Shown here: piece by piece, positions 1-7,398 of the stretch
Numbering within the stretch: position 1 is the stretch's first letter
Layout of the letters: each line of letters opens with the position of its first letter
Source of the DNA: Lichenifustis flavocetrariae
GTDB taxonomy: Bacteria > Pseudomonadota > Alphaproteobacteria > Rhizobiales > Beijerinckiaceae
Length of the DNA stretch: 64,000 bases
Direction: 5' to 3'
Assembly: GCF_026130545.1 (NCBI RefSeq)
Contig: NZ_JAMOIM010000015.1
Location: 101,013 to 165,012, forward strand
Made by a program: the position numbers and the translations under genes
Notes under the pieces: model-generated
What the model saw: only the letters and a program-made list of their open reading frames with translations
Databases searched by the model: none
What the model was told of the DNA's origin: nothing

Positions 1-260
1 ATCTTGAGCATTCAATCTCTCCAGTTCCACGCCGGGGTCGGTGTAATGCCGCCCATGGCGTGGGATCGGAGCTACGAAGGCGAAGGAACGGGGTTTCGTA
101 GTGTGGGCAAATCGTAATGTTCGACATAGGTCTGCCGATGCGGCCGCAAGTCGATCCTGGTGCGCGACAATGTCGTGCGTGTTTCAACGCAATCTTGCCA
201 GCACGAACAACAGGGGAGAGTGGTCCATCGCGCAATGGACACGCAAGGGCGCTCAGAAGT
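1..260. other. Intergenic, no supported gene
   Basis: I see no convincing coding region here. The only structure noticed is a 7-base inverted repeat, CTACGAA at 72-78 and TTCGTAG at 95-101, with a 16-base spacer and no following T-run. It may be the tail or control region of a gene outside the window. Confidence 0.4.
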
Positions 261-1010
261 CTAAAATGCTGGCGCCACGCCCCATGAGATGAGGATCTGG
301 TCGATCCAGGCTTTTTGAGGCCCAAGCCACAACGCCTGGGTCAGGTCCCCGCACTGTCGTCCCGCGCGGCCGGCTGACCAGAGCACGAGGGCGGTGACCG
401 TGGTGCTGCCCTCCGCCATCACCGGCGCTCCGGAATCTCCTGTGCAGGCGCCGGACCCATGCCGAGCTGAGTCCTCGGCCCAGAGAAGCACGCCGGAGAG
501 CGGCGCCCGCGCCTGCAGGGTCGTGCGTCGCGGGCGACCGGACGAGCTGCCGTCACCCTCGCGGGTCACGCCGTAACCCGTCATGGTGAAGGGAAGGCCT
601 GGCTTTACGCCGTCCGTGGCGCTAAGGCGCATGGGCGTGAATCGGTCGGGCAGGGGGGCCGACAAGCGGATTATGGCAAGGTCGATCGAGCGTTCCCGCG
701 TTCTGATCGCATCGGGGCGATAGTCCGGGTGGCGCGCCACGGCCTCGACCGGGAGCAGAACTGGGTTCTGGCCGGGGCCAGGATAATGCACCCGGAGGTC
801 GGCTCCTTCGGGCACGCAATGCGCGGCTGTCATGATCACATCAGGGGCGATCACTACGCCCGTGCAGAAGCCAGCGGTTCGCCCTGAATGGTTCAAAACC
901 ATGACGATGCCGGCGGCTTCGCCTGATGCCTCGCTCGAGGGACCGACGATGGCCTCGGCGCGGCCGGTTCCCAGGACGACGAGCAGGGCTGCGGCTGCGG
1001 CTGCGATCAT
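261..1010 (-). CDS. Secreted trypsin-like serine protease (S1 family)
   Basis: Predicted exported serine endopeptidase of the chymotrypsin/trypsin fold, about 249 residues. From the ATG at 1010 the protein opens with an alanine/leucine-rich signal peptide ending near residue 20 (GRAEA), followed by IVGP where trypsins have IVGG. The catalytic triad is visible: His64 in TAAHC, Asp110 in SIDLAII and Ser193 in GDSGAP. The open frame extends 45 codons upstream to 1145, but those residues do not look like a signal peptide, so I prefer the internal ATG even though no strong ribosome site precedes it. Substrate unknown. It stands alone, downstream of maeB on the same strand with a 186-base gap. Confidence 0.85.
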   Translation of the reverse strand: MIAAAAAALLVVLGTGRAEAIVGPSSEASGEAAGIVMVLNHSGRTAGFCTGVVIAPDVIMTAAHCVPEGADLRVHYPGPGQNPVLLPVEAVARHPDYRPDAIRTRERSIDLAIIRLSAPLPDRFTPMRLSATDGVKPGLPFTMTGYGVTREGDGSSSGRPRRTTLQARAPLSGVLLWAEDSARHGSGACTGDSGAPVMAEGSTTVTALVLWSAGRAGRQCGDLTQALWLGPQKAWIDQILISWGVAPAF

Positions 1011-1196
1011 CTGCAGTCGGGCCGCGCTATCAACGCTGCGTGGAATCTGTTGTCTGTTGCGCAACAAATTCAGCCTCTTAACACTTCCAAGACGTCCGAC
1101 GAGATGCGTCTTCGCTGGGATGACGTCACAGTTCCGGGCGTGCAAAAGATGTCTGACCCTTGTCTCATCGCATGGACGCAGCGGCTCCTACCGTGC

Positions 1197-3476
1197 TCAC
1201 GAATGCGGCTGTGCTTCCACGGCCGCCAAAGCCGTGACATTGACGATGCCGCGGGCCGTCACCGAGGGTGTCAGGATATGGGCCGGCCGGCTTGGCCCGA
1301 TCAGGATGGGCCCGACCGGGAGCGCGTCGGCCACCACCTTGACGAGCTGGAAGGCGATGTTGGCGGCGTCGAGATTGGGCATGATCAGCACATTGGCCTC
1401 GCCCTTCAGGGTCGAGGCGGGGTTCACCTTGTCGCGGATCATCTGCAGCAGCGCCGTATCGGCCTGCATCTCGCCATCGATCTCGAAATCGGGCGAGCGG
1501 GCGCGCACGAGCGCCAGGGCCTGCTGCATCTTGACGACCGATTTCGAATCCATGGCGCCGAAATCTGAATGGGACAGAAGCGCGATCCGGGGCTCGATTC
1601 CGAAGCGCCGCACATGGGTGGCGCAGGCCATGGCGATATCGGCGATCTCCTCCGCCGTGGGTTCCTCGATCACATGGGTGTCGGCTAGGAAATAGGCGCC
1701 CTTGGTGGTGATCAGCAGGCTGACCGCCGCCATCCGCTGCGCGCCCGGCGCGAGGCCCAGGATGCTTTCGATGTGCCGGAGGTTTGAACGAAACCGGCCT
1801 TCGAGGCCGCAGATCATCGCATCCGCATCGTCGCGCCGCACCGCCAGCGCGGCAATGACGGTGGCGTTGGTGCGCACGAGCGTGCGGGCGGCGTCCGGCG
1901 TGATGCCTTTGCGTCCGGCGGCCGCGAGATACTCGGCCACGTAATCCCGATAGCGCGGATCGTCCTCGGGGTTGATGAGCTCGAAGTCGCGGCCGGGTGC
2001 GATCGACAGTCCGAACCGCTTGATGCGGGTCTCAATCACCGAAGGCCGCCCGACCAGGATCGGATGGGCGAGCTTCTCCTCGATTACGGCCTGCACGGCA
2101 CGCAACACGCGCTCGTCCTCGCCCTCGGCATAGATCACGCGCTTCGGATTGGCTTTGGCGGCTGTGAAGACGGGCTTCATGATGAAGCCCGAGCGGAACA
2201 CGAAGCGGTCGAGCGATTCCGCGTAAGCCCGCAGATCCGCGACCGGCTTGCGGGCCACGCCGCTGTCGATGGCGGCCTTGGCGACCGCCGGGGCGATGCG
2301 CAGGATCAGGCGGGGATCGAAGGGGCTCGGGATCAGCGATTCAGGCCCGAAGGGCCGAGCCTCGCCACCATAGGCCCGCGCCACGACATCGGAAGGCGTT
2401 TCCCGCGCCAGCGCCGCGATGGCTTTCACCGCCGCCGCCTTCATCTCCTCGTTGATTGTCGAGGCTTGGACGTCGAGCGCGCCGCGGAAGATGTAGGGGA
2501 AGCACAGGACGTTGTTGACCTGGTTCGGAAAGTCCGACCGGCCGGTGCAGATGAGGGCGTCGGGCCGCGCCTTGCGGGCAAGGTCGGGCATGATCTCCGG
2601 CGTCGGGTTCGCGAGCGCCATGATCAGCGGGCTGGGCGCCATGCGGGCCAGCATCTCGGGCTTCAGCACGCCGCCGGCCGACAGCCCGATGAAGACGTCG
2701 GCGCCCTCGATCACCTCCGCGAGCGTGCGCTTGTCGGTGGGTTGCGCATAGGGCGCCTTCCAGCGGTCCATCAGGGCCGTCCGGCCCTCGTAGACCACGC
2801 CCTCGATGTCGGTGATCCAGATGTTTTCCCGCCTGACCCCGAGCGTCACGAGCAGGTTCAGCGTCGCCAGCGCCGCAGCGCCCGCCCCGGAGGTCACGAC
2901 CTTGATGGCCTCGATGGTCTTGCCGGCGAATTCGAGCGCATTGACGACGGCGGCCGCCACGATGATGGCCGTACCGTGCTGGTCGTCGTGGAAGACCGGG
3001 ATGCCCATACGGGCCTTCAGCCGATCCTCGACATCAAAACACTCGGGTGCCTTGATGTCTTCAAGGTTGATGCCGCCGAAGGTGGGCTCGAGGGCGGCCA
3101 CGACATCGACCAGCCGGTCGACGTCGTTTTCGGCCACTTCGATGTCGAACACGTCGATGCCGGCGAATTTCTTGAACAGGACCGCCTTGCCCTCCATCAC
3201 GGGTTTGGAGGCGAGGGGCCCGATATTGCCGAGCCCAAGCACTGCCGTACCGTTCGTCACGACCGCCACGAGGTTCTGACGCGACGTGAGCGTCGCGGCT
3301 TCGGCCGGGTCGTCGAAGATGGCCGTGCACGCGATCGCCACACCCGGCGTATAGGCGAGCGCGAGGTCGCGCTGGTTGCCGAGGGGCTTCGTCGGCTGGA
3401 TCTCGATTTTTCCGGGACGCGGGTTGCGGTGATAGAACAGCGCACCCGTGCGCAGGTCGTCCGAGATATCCGCCAT
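1197..3476 (-). CDS. maeB: NADP-dependent malic enzyme with C-terminal phosphotransacetylase-like domain
   Basis: Oxidatively decarboxylates malate to pyruvate in the cytoplasm, linking the TCA cycle to gluconeogenesis and NADPH supply. The 759-residue product has the size of MaeB-type hybrids. Residues about 1-420 carry the malic enzyme N-terminal and NAD(P)-binding parts ([23 protein letters not shown]). Residues about 430-759 match the phosphate acetyl/butyryl transferase fold, which in this family is regulatory rather than a working Pta. The start at 3476 is set by an AGGAG-type ribosome site at about 3484-3490; the frame stays open far upstream to 4154, but those residues are not malic enzyme. 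Confidence 0.93.
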   Translation of the reverse strand: MADISDDLRTGALFYHRNPRPGKIEIQPTKPLGNQRDLALAYTPGVAIACTAIFDDPAEAATLTSRQNLVAVVTNGTAVLGLGNIGPLASKPVMEGKAVLFKKFAGIDVFDIEVAENDVDRLVDVVAALEPTFGGINLEDIKAPECFDVEDRLKARMGIPVFHDDQHGTAIIVAAAVVNALEFAGKTIEAIKVVTSGAGAAALATLNLLVTLGVRRENIWITDIEGVVYEGRTALMDRWKAPYAQPTDKRTLAEVIEGADVFIGLSAGGVLKPEMLARMAPSPLIMALANPTPEIMPDLARKARPDALICTGRSDFPNQVNNVLCFPYIFRGALDVQASTINEEMKAAAVKAIAALARETPSDVVARAYGGEARPFGPESLIPSPFDPRLILRIAPAVAKAAIDSGVARKPVADLRAYAESLDRFVFRSGFIMKPVFTAAKANPKRVIYAEGEDERVLRAVQAVIEEKLAHPILVGRPSVIETRIKRFGLSIAPGRDFELINPEDDPRYRDYVAEYLAAAGRKGITPDAARTLVRTNATVIAALAVRRDDADAMICGLEGRFRSNLRHIESILGLAPGAQRMAAVSLLITTKGAYFLADTHVIEEPTAEEIADIAMACATHVRRFGIEPRIALLSHSDFGAMDSKSVVKMQQALALVRARSPDFEIDGEMQADTALLQMIRDKVNPASTLKGEANVLIMPNLDAANIAFQLVKVVADALPVGPILIGPSRPAHILTPSVTARGIVNVTALAAVEAQPHS

Positions 3477-3890
3477 GCGCTTGTCTCCTGTGGATCGTCC
3501 GGCTGGCTTGTGGCCACTGGACCCTACGGAGAGCAAGCGTTTTTTCGCGTACCAGGCCATGAGACCAGCGGCCCTTTCAAGGTCGATGTCAGCGCTCCCG
3601 GCGATGGGCGAGGCGTTGACCGTCGCTGCCAGGCGAGAATTGCCACACCGTGCGAAGCACGAGCGCCTTGGGCGTGCTTCATAGTCTCGGTCGACGGATT
3701 GTCGTGACCGATGACACCGCGGGTTATGAGAGCGGGTTTGACGCCGCTCAGCGACCGCTCCATAGGGGATGAAGATCGCAGCCCTGAGGCTGACGCGATG
3801 CGGTTTTCTTTTTAGAATGACACTGATATTCACTTTGTGCCGTACAGCACGCTTGGACGGTGTTTCGTAAAGCTTGTTTTGAGTGACGTG
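3477..3890. other. Divergent intergenic region maeB / Fur-family gene
   Basis: About 410 bases between the maeB start and the Fur-like gene. Several short open frames cross it, but none has a recognisable sequence or a ribosome site. The last 40 bases are AT-richer (around 3805-3836) and are the likely promoter area of the Fur-family gene. I found no clear Fur, Zur or Irr box. Confidence 0.4.
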
Positions 3891-4316
3891 ATGGAGCCTG
3901 GCGCCGGGCGGCCGAAGCTGCCGAAGAATTACCGCTTGATCTACGGCGTCCTCTGCGCGCAGGCCGAAGGGCATCATGCTGCCGCGAGTGAAATCCACGC
4001 GGCGGCGCGGCAGTTGCAACCGGGGATCGGTTATTCCACTGTCTATCGCGCGCTTGACCGGCTGCGCGATCTCGGCCTCGTGCTTGAAGTGAGACTGCCG
4101 GGCAGTGCCTCGGCGCTCTACGAGCCGGCGCGACCCGGACACGCGCATTTCCATTGCGTGGAATGCGGCTGCGTCGAGGATGTGGATTATAGTCTGCCCG
4201 TAACCGATCTCTCGGCGTTGGCGCAGCGGTATCGGATCGAGATCGACAGCGTGGTCACGACCTTCAACGGCTTCTGCGACCGATGCCGCTCGGGGAGGAC
4301 CGAGGGCAGCGCCTGA
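3891..4316 (+). CDS. Fur-family transcriptional regulator
   Basis: Metal- or peroxide-responsive repressor of the Fur superfamily, about 141 residues from ATG 3891; a GTG at 3837 in the same frame is a possible earlier start. The N-terminal winged helix contains the family pattern around GYSTVYRALDRLRDLGLV. The C-terminal half has HFHCVECG and FCDRC, two CxxC pairs typical of the structural zinc site. I cannot tell Fur, Zur, PerR or Irr apart from this alone. It lies divergent from maeB and is not linked to a metal transporter, so its regulon is open. Confidence 0.82.
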   Translation: MEPGAGRPKLPKNYRLIYGVLCAQAEGHHAAASEIHAAARQLQPGIGYSTVYRALDRLRDLGLVLEVRLPGSASALYEPARPGHAHFHCVECGCVEDVDYSLPVTDLSALAQRYRIEIDSVVTTFNGFCDRCRSGRTEGSA

Positions 4317-4348
4317 GCGGGCCCGTCACGTCCATAAGGCTTTGACCG

Positions 4349-4987
4349 CTATACTTCGACCGAATATCGCGATCGGGTGCCGATGCCCCGTCGGGCGGCG
4401 CCTCTTTGACGTGCGAGGACCCGTCGGCCGAAACCGGCGAGGCCCAGCATCGCGAGAGCGCTGCCGTACAGGGAGATGGCCGGGGGCAGTGGAACCGCAG
4501 ACACGCCCGTGGGGTCGGAATCGGGGTCTACGAAGGGGGGCTCGCTCGGGGTGCCGACACTCGACGGTGCGGCGCTGGAATAGAAGCTGGTATTCGATCC
4601 ACCGATACTCAAAGTGACGTTGTCGGACAGCATCGAAGTCGGGGCCGTATCGATGTTGAAATAGAGTGACGACCCGTCATCGGCAGTGCCCGAAAACACG
4701 ATCCCGATCGAGGTCCAGAATGCGATGTCCGCGGGCGGCTCCTCGGGTGCCGTGTCGAGCGCCAGAGCAAAGCCGGAAAAGCTGTTGCTGTATCCGTCGA
4801 TCTGAAACGACCCGGAGCCGCTCATCAGATCCGCATCGTAGAGCAACGACCCGGTCAATGTCGTGTGCGCACCGGAGGAATCGAAGAGCGGAGCGTCGAG
4901 TGTCAGGGTGATGGGAGCCGCTTCCGCCGACACGCCGAAATGGCACAGGAAAAGAAGAGCGAGAAGGCCGGTCGGCATTTTGGTCAT
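4349..4987 (-). CDS. VPLPA/PEP-CTERM sorting-domain surface protein
   Basis: Exported protein of about 212 residues with no recognised enzymatic domain. From ATG 4987 it begins with a signal peptide ending near AEAAP. The body is rich in Ser, Gly, Asp and Thr, as in beta-rich surface proteins. The C-terminus carries VPLPPAISLYGS, a hydrophobic stretch (ALAMLGLAGFG) and an Arg-rich tail, the three-part pattern of PEP-CTERM/VPLPA-CTERM signals processed by exosortases. No exosortase gene is in the window, so it would have to be encoded elsewhere. The frame continues upstream to a TTG at 5038, a less likely start. Function probably in the envelope or extracellular matrix (inference). Confidence 0.75.
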   Translation of the reverse strand: MTKMPTGLLALLFLCHFGVSAEAAPITLTLDAPLFDSSGAHTTLTGSLLYDADLMSGSGSFQIDGYSNSFSGFALALDTAPEEPPADIAFWTSIGIVFSGTADDGSSLYFNIDTAPTSMLSDNVTLSIGGSNTSFYSSAAPSSVGTPSEPPFVDPDSDPTGVSAVPLPPAISLYGSALAMLGLAGFGRRVLARQRGAARRGIGTRSRYSVEV

Positions 4988-5100
4988 AGGGGAGATCCTG
5001 GTGATATGCCGTAAGGAGACCAGGAAAATCCTATTCAAATGCCGATAAATACAGTTGACGAATTCTATTCCTCTATTTCGAGCGGCGGCAAAAAATATTT

Positions 5101-5119
5101 AGGTAAATGGAATTTACCT
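5101..5119. promoter_or_regulatory. Perfect inverted repeat upstream of PLA2-like gene
   Basis: AGGTAAA (5101-5107) and TTTACCT (5113-5119) form a perfect 7-base inverted repeat with a 5-base spacer, in an AT-rich stretch between the divergent PEP-CTERM and PLA2-like genes. A TTGACG hexamer lies at 5055-5060. The spacing suits a dimeric repressor operator or a small RNA hairpin; the regulator is unknown. Confidence 0.35.
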
Positions 5120-5271
5120 CGCGATCTCGGCCGCGTAAGCTTTGGATCTATTCCGCCAAAAAAGTCGCTGTGCCGGCGTGTGTCGACCGCTTAGGGTTCG
5201 GCAAGGAACCTGTTCCTGCACCGCAGCATTACTCCGCGAAATGCAGTGAGGCAGCCTTTGGGGAACTGGAA

Positions 5272-5631
5272 ATGCTAAAATGGATCGGGATCTGGTGTGT
5301 GGCCGGGCTGATCGGAGTGTCTTCGGGCGCATCAGCTCAGGAGGATCCGGCGGACGCCGACGCGGCGCCCCGTGTCAATGGCGTTTTTCACGGAAACTAC
5401 TGTGGTATCGGCGACAACGGCCCAGGCTTGCCGCCGACCGATGCGCTTGATGCGGCCTGTATGCACCACGATGCCTGCACGCCTTCGGGTGGACTACCGA
5501 CCTGCGGGTGCAATGCCCGCTTTCAACGAGAAATCCATCAGGTCGCAACAAGCCCGCGTGAGCCGGAAGACCTGCGTCTCCTGGCTCGCACCATGGAGGC
5601 AAGCATTCCGCTCATCCTCTGTCGACATTGA
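5272..5631 (+). CDS. Small secreted phospholipase A2-like protein
   Basis: Predicted exported protein of 119 residues. From ATG 5272 a signal peptide (hydrophobic residues 3-17, cut near ASAQ) precedes a mature domain of about 95 residues. It contains YCGIGDNG (43-50), matching the calcium loop YCGxG of phospholipase A2, and C63-x2-H66-D67-x-C69, the PLA2 active-site pattern CxxHDxC, with further cysteines at 78, 80 and 117. This suggests a calcium-dependent lipase acting on phospholipids outside the cytoplasm. The 5' extension of the frame to 5107 overlaps the inverted repeat and does not look coding. The second conserved acidic residue of the active site was not confirmed. Confidence 0.75.
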   Translation: MLKWIGIWCVAGLIGVSSGASAQEDPADADAAPRVNGVFHGNYCGIGDNGPGLPPTDALDAACMHHDACTPSGGLPTCGCNARFQREIHQVATSPREPEDLRLLARTMEASIPLILCRH

Positions 5632-5740
5632 GAGCGCAAGAGTCGGTGCAAATCTGGGTCCTTCATCAGAACTCTCGATTTGAGACACTCGGTTCGGCAT
5701 AAGCCTTGATGGTCGGGTGCCGTGTCCCGTGTTGACTTGC

Positions 5741-5793
5741 CGCGGTGACACCAGGGGCCGGATGTGAACCCGTCCGGCCCCTGTCCTCGCGGA
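5741..5793 (+). promoter_or_regulatory. Long stable hairpin in leader of the sulfatase/PMH gene
   Basis: CAGGGGCCGGA at 5753-5763 and TCCGGCCCCTG at 5774-5784 form a perfect 11-base stem with a 10-base loop. It can be extended outward by CCGCG (5741-5745) pairing with CGCGG (5789-5793) across an internal loop. There is no U-run, so it is not a classic terminator. It sits about 60 bases before the start of the next gene, where a leader RNA structure or a protein-binding palindrome could act. No known riboswitch class was recognised. Confidence 0.45.
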
Positions 5794-5851
5794 GATCTCG
5801 GAGCCCCGGGTGCAGCCGCGATATCGCGGATTTTTCTTCAGGAACGCCGCC

Positions 5852-7381
5852 TTGACACGCCGCCGTCCGAACATCCTCCTCATCACGGTCGATCAATGGC
5901 GGGGCGACCTGCTGGGTGCCGCCGGGCATCCGTTTGCCCGAACGCCGCATCTTGATGCCTTTGCGGCGGAGGCCACCCGCTTTGCGTCCCATTATTGTCA
6001 GGCCTACCCGTGTGGCCCGGCGCGTGCCGGACTCGTCACCGGCCTTTATGCCCACAAGCATCGCTCGATCGGCAATGGCGTGCCGCTCGATGCCCGACAT
6101 CCGACGTTGTTCACGGAACTGCGCCGCGCCGGCTATCGGCCCACGCTCTTCGGTTACACCGACACGACGCTCGACCCGCGCGGCAAACCCGATCTCGACC
6201 CCGACAATGGCGATTACGAAAACGTCTGTCCCGGGATGGCGGTCGACACACTGTTGACAGAGCGCGCCACGCCCTGGCTGGCGCATCTGAAACGGAAGGG
6301 CCACGCGGTGGCGACGCCGGATCTCGGCAGGGCCGGCATCTTCGCGGAACGGGCATTCGGGGCGCCGGCCGCATTCGCCAAGCAGGACAGCGAAACGGCC
6401 TTTCTGACCGACCGGTTCCTTGACTGGCTCACCGTCGCCAGCACGACACCGTTCTGCGCGCATCTCTCGTTCATTGCGCCGCATCCGCCCTTCGCGGCGG
6501 CGGCCCCCTACCATGCGGCGATCGATCCCGCCGATGTCGCCATGCCGGTCCGGGGCGCGCGCCCTGAGGTCGAGGCCGCCCAGAACCCGCTCGTCGGGGC
6601 TCTCATGGACGGCATGGAAATGGCGGCCTTCGCGCCGGGCCTCAGAGGTTGCTCGCGCGATGCCGACGAGGACACGATCCGGCGTGTCCGGGCGATCTAT
6701 GCGGGTCTGGCGTTGGAGGTCGATCATCACCTCGGCCGGGTGTTCCAGGGGCTGCGCGACAGCGGCCGATGGGACGAGACGATCGTGGTGTTCACGGCCG
6801 ACCATGGCGAACAATTGTTCGATCATTGGATGCTCGGCAAGGCCGGCTATTTCGACCAATCCGCCCATATTCCCTTGCTGATCCGCGATCCGCGGCCCGA
6901 AGCAAACCTCGGTCGAGGCCGCACCGTCACGGCCTTCACGGAATCGATCGACCTGATGCCGACGCTGCTGGCCTGTGCGGGGCTGCATGCCCCGCGTAAT
7001 TGCGATGGAGCGAGCCTTCTCCCTTTCCTGAACGGCGGCACGCCGACCGACTGGCGCGACGAGGTTCATTGGAGCTTCGATTTCCGGGATATCCGCAACA
7101 AGCGGATGGAGCGGTTGCTGGGCCTCCCGTCGGAATGGTGCAACCTTCAGGTCGTGCGGACCGAGCGGCTGAAATACGTCCATTTCGCCGGTCTTCCGCC
7201 TGTGCTGTTCGATCTGTCCGACGACCCTTTGGAGCTGCGCAACCGCGCCGCCGATTCGGCAGCAAGCCGCCTCCTGCTTGAAGGGCTGGACCGGCTGCAG
7301 ACATGGCGGCAACGCCACGAGGAGCGCACGCTGACGGGGTTCCTGTCGCGCGACGGCATCCTGCACCGGGACCCTGACTGA
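5852..7381 (+). CDS. Phosphonate monoester hydrolase-like arylsulfatase-family enzyme
   Basis: Alkaline phosphatase superfamily hydrolase of about 509 residues, very close in length and motif order to rhizobial phosphonate monoester hydrolases, which also cleave phosphodiesters and sulfate esters. Metal-binding Asp14 lies in TVDQW. The nucleophile is Cys54 in PCGPARAG, the CxPxR signature in which Cys is converted to formylglycine. ADHGEQ carries later metal ligands. HPPF, EAAQNPL and YVHFAGLPP fit the PMH subfamily. I chose TTG 5852 because CAGGAA sits about 7 bases upstream and homologues start at this position; a GTG at 5810 is the alternative. A formylglycine-generating or anaerobic maturase enzyme would be needed and is not in the window. 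Confidence 0.85.
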   Translation: MTRRRPNILLITVDQWRGDLLGAAGHPFARTPHLDAFAAEATRFASHYCQAYPCGPARAGLVTGLYAHKHRSIGNGVPLDARHPTLFTELRRAGYRPTLFGYTDTTLDPRGKPDLDPDNGDYENVCPGMAVDTLLTERATPWLAHLKRKGHAVATPDLGRAGIFAERAFGAPAAFAKQDSETAFLTDRFLDWLTVASTTPFCAHLSFIAPHPPFAAAAPYHAAIDPADVAMPVRGARPEVEAAQNPLVGALMDGMEMAAFAPGLRGCSRDADEDTIRRVRAIYAGLALEVDHHLGRVFQGLRDSGRWDETIVVFTADHGEQLFDHWMLGKAGYFDQSAHIPLLIRDPRPEANLGRGRTVTAFTESIDLMPTLLACAGLHAPRNCDGASLLPFLNGGTPTDWRDEVHWSFDFRDIRNKRMERLLGLPSEWCNLQVVRTERLKYVHFAGLPPVLFDLSDDPLELRNRAADSAASRLLLEGLDRLQTWRQRHEERTLTGFLSRDGILHRDPD

Positions 7382-7398
7382 CCTCAGTCGCGATTGTC

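Noticed and set aside
3477..4154. N-terminal extension of the maeB frame by about 225 codons
   Set aside because: The extension has no similarity to malic enzyme and overlaps the Fur-family gene; a good ribosome site sits at the internal ATG.
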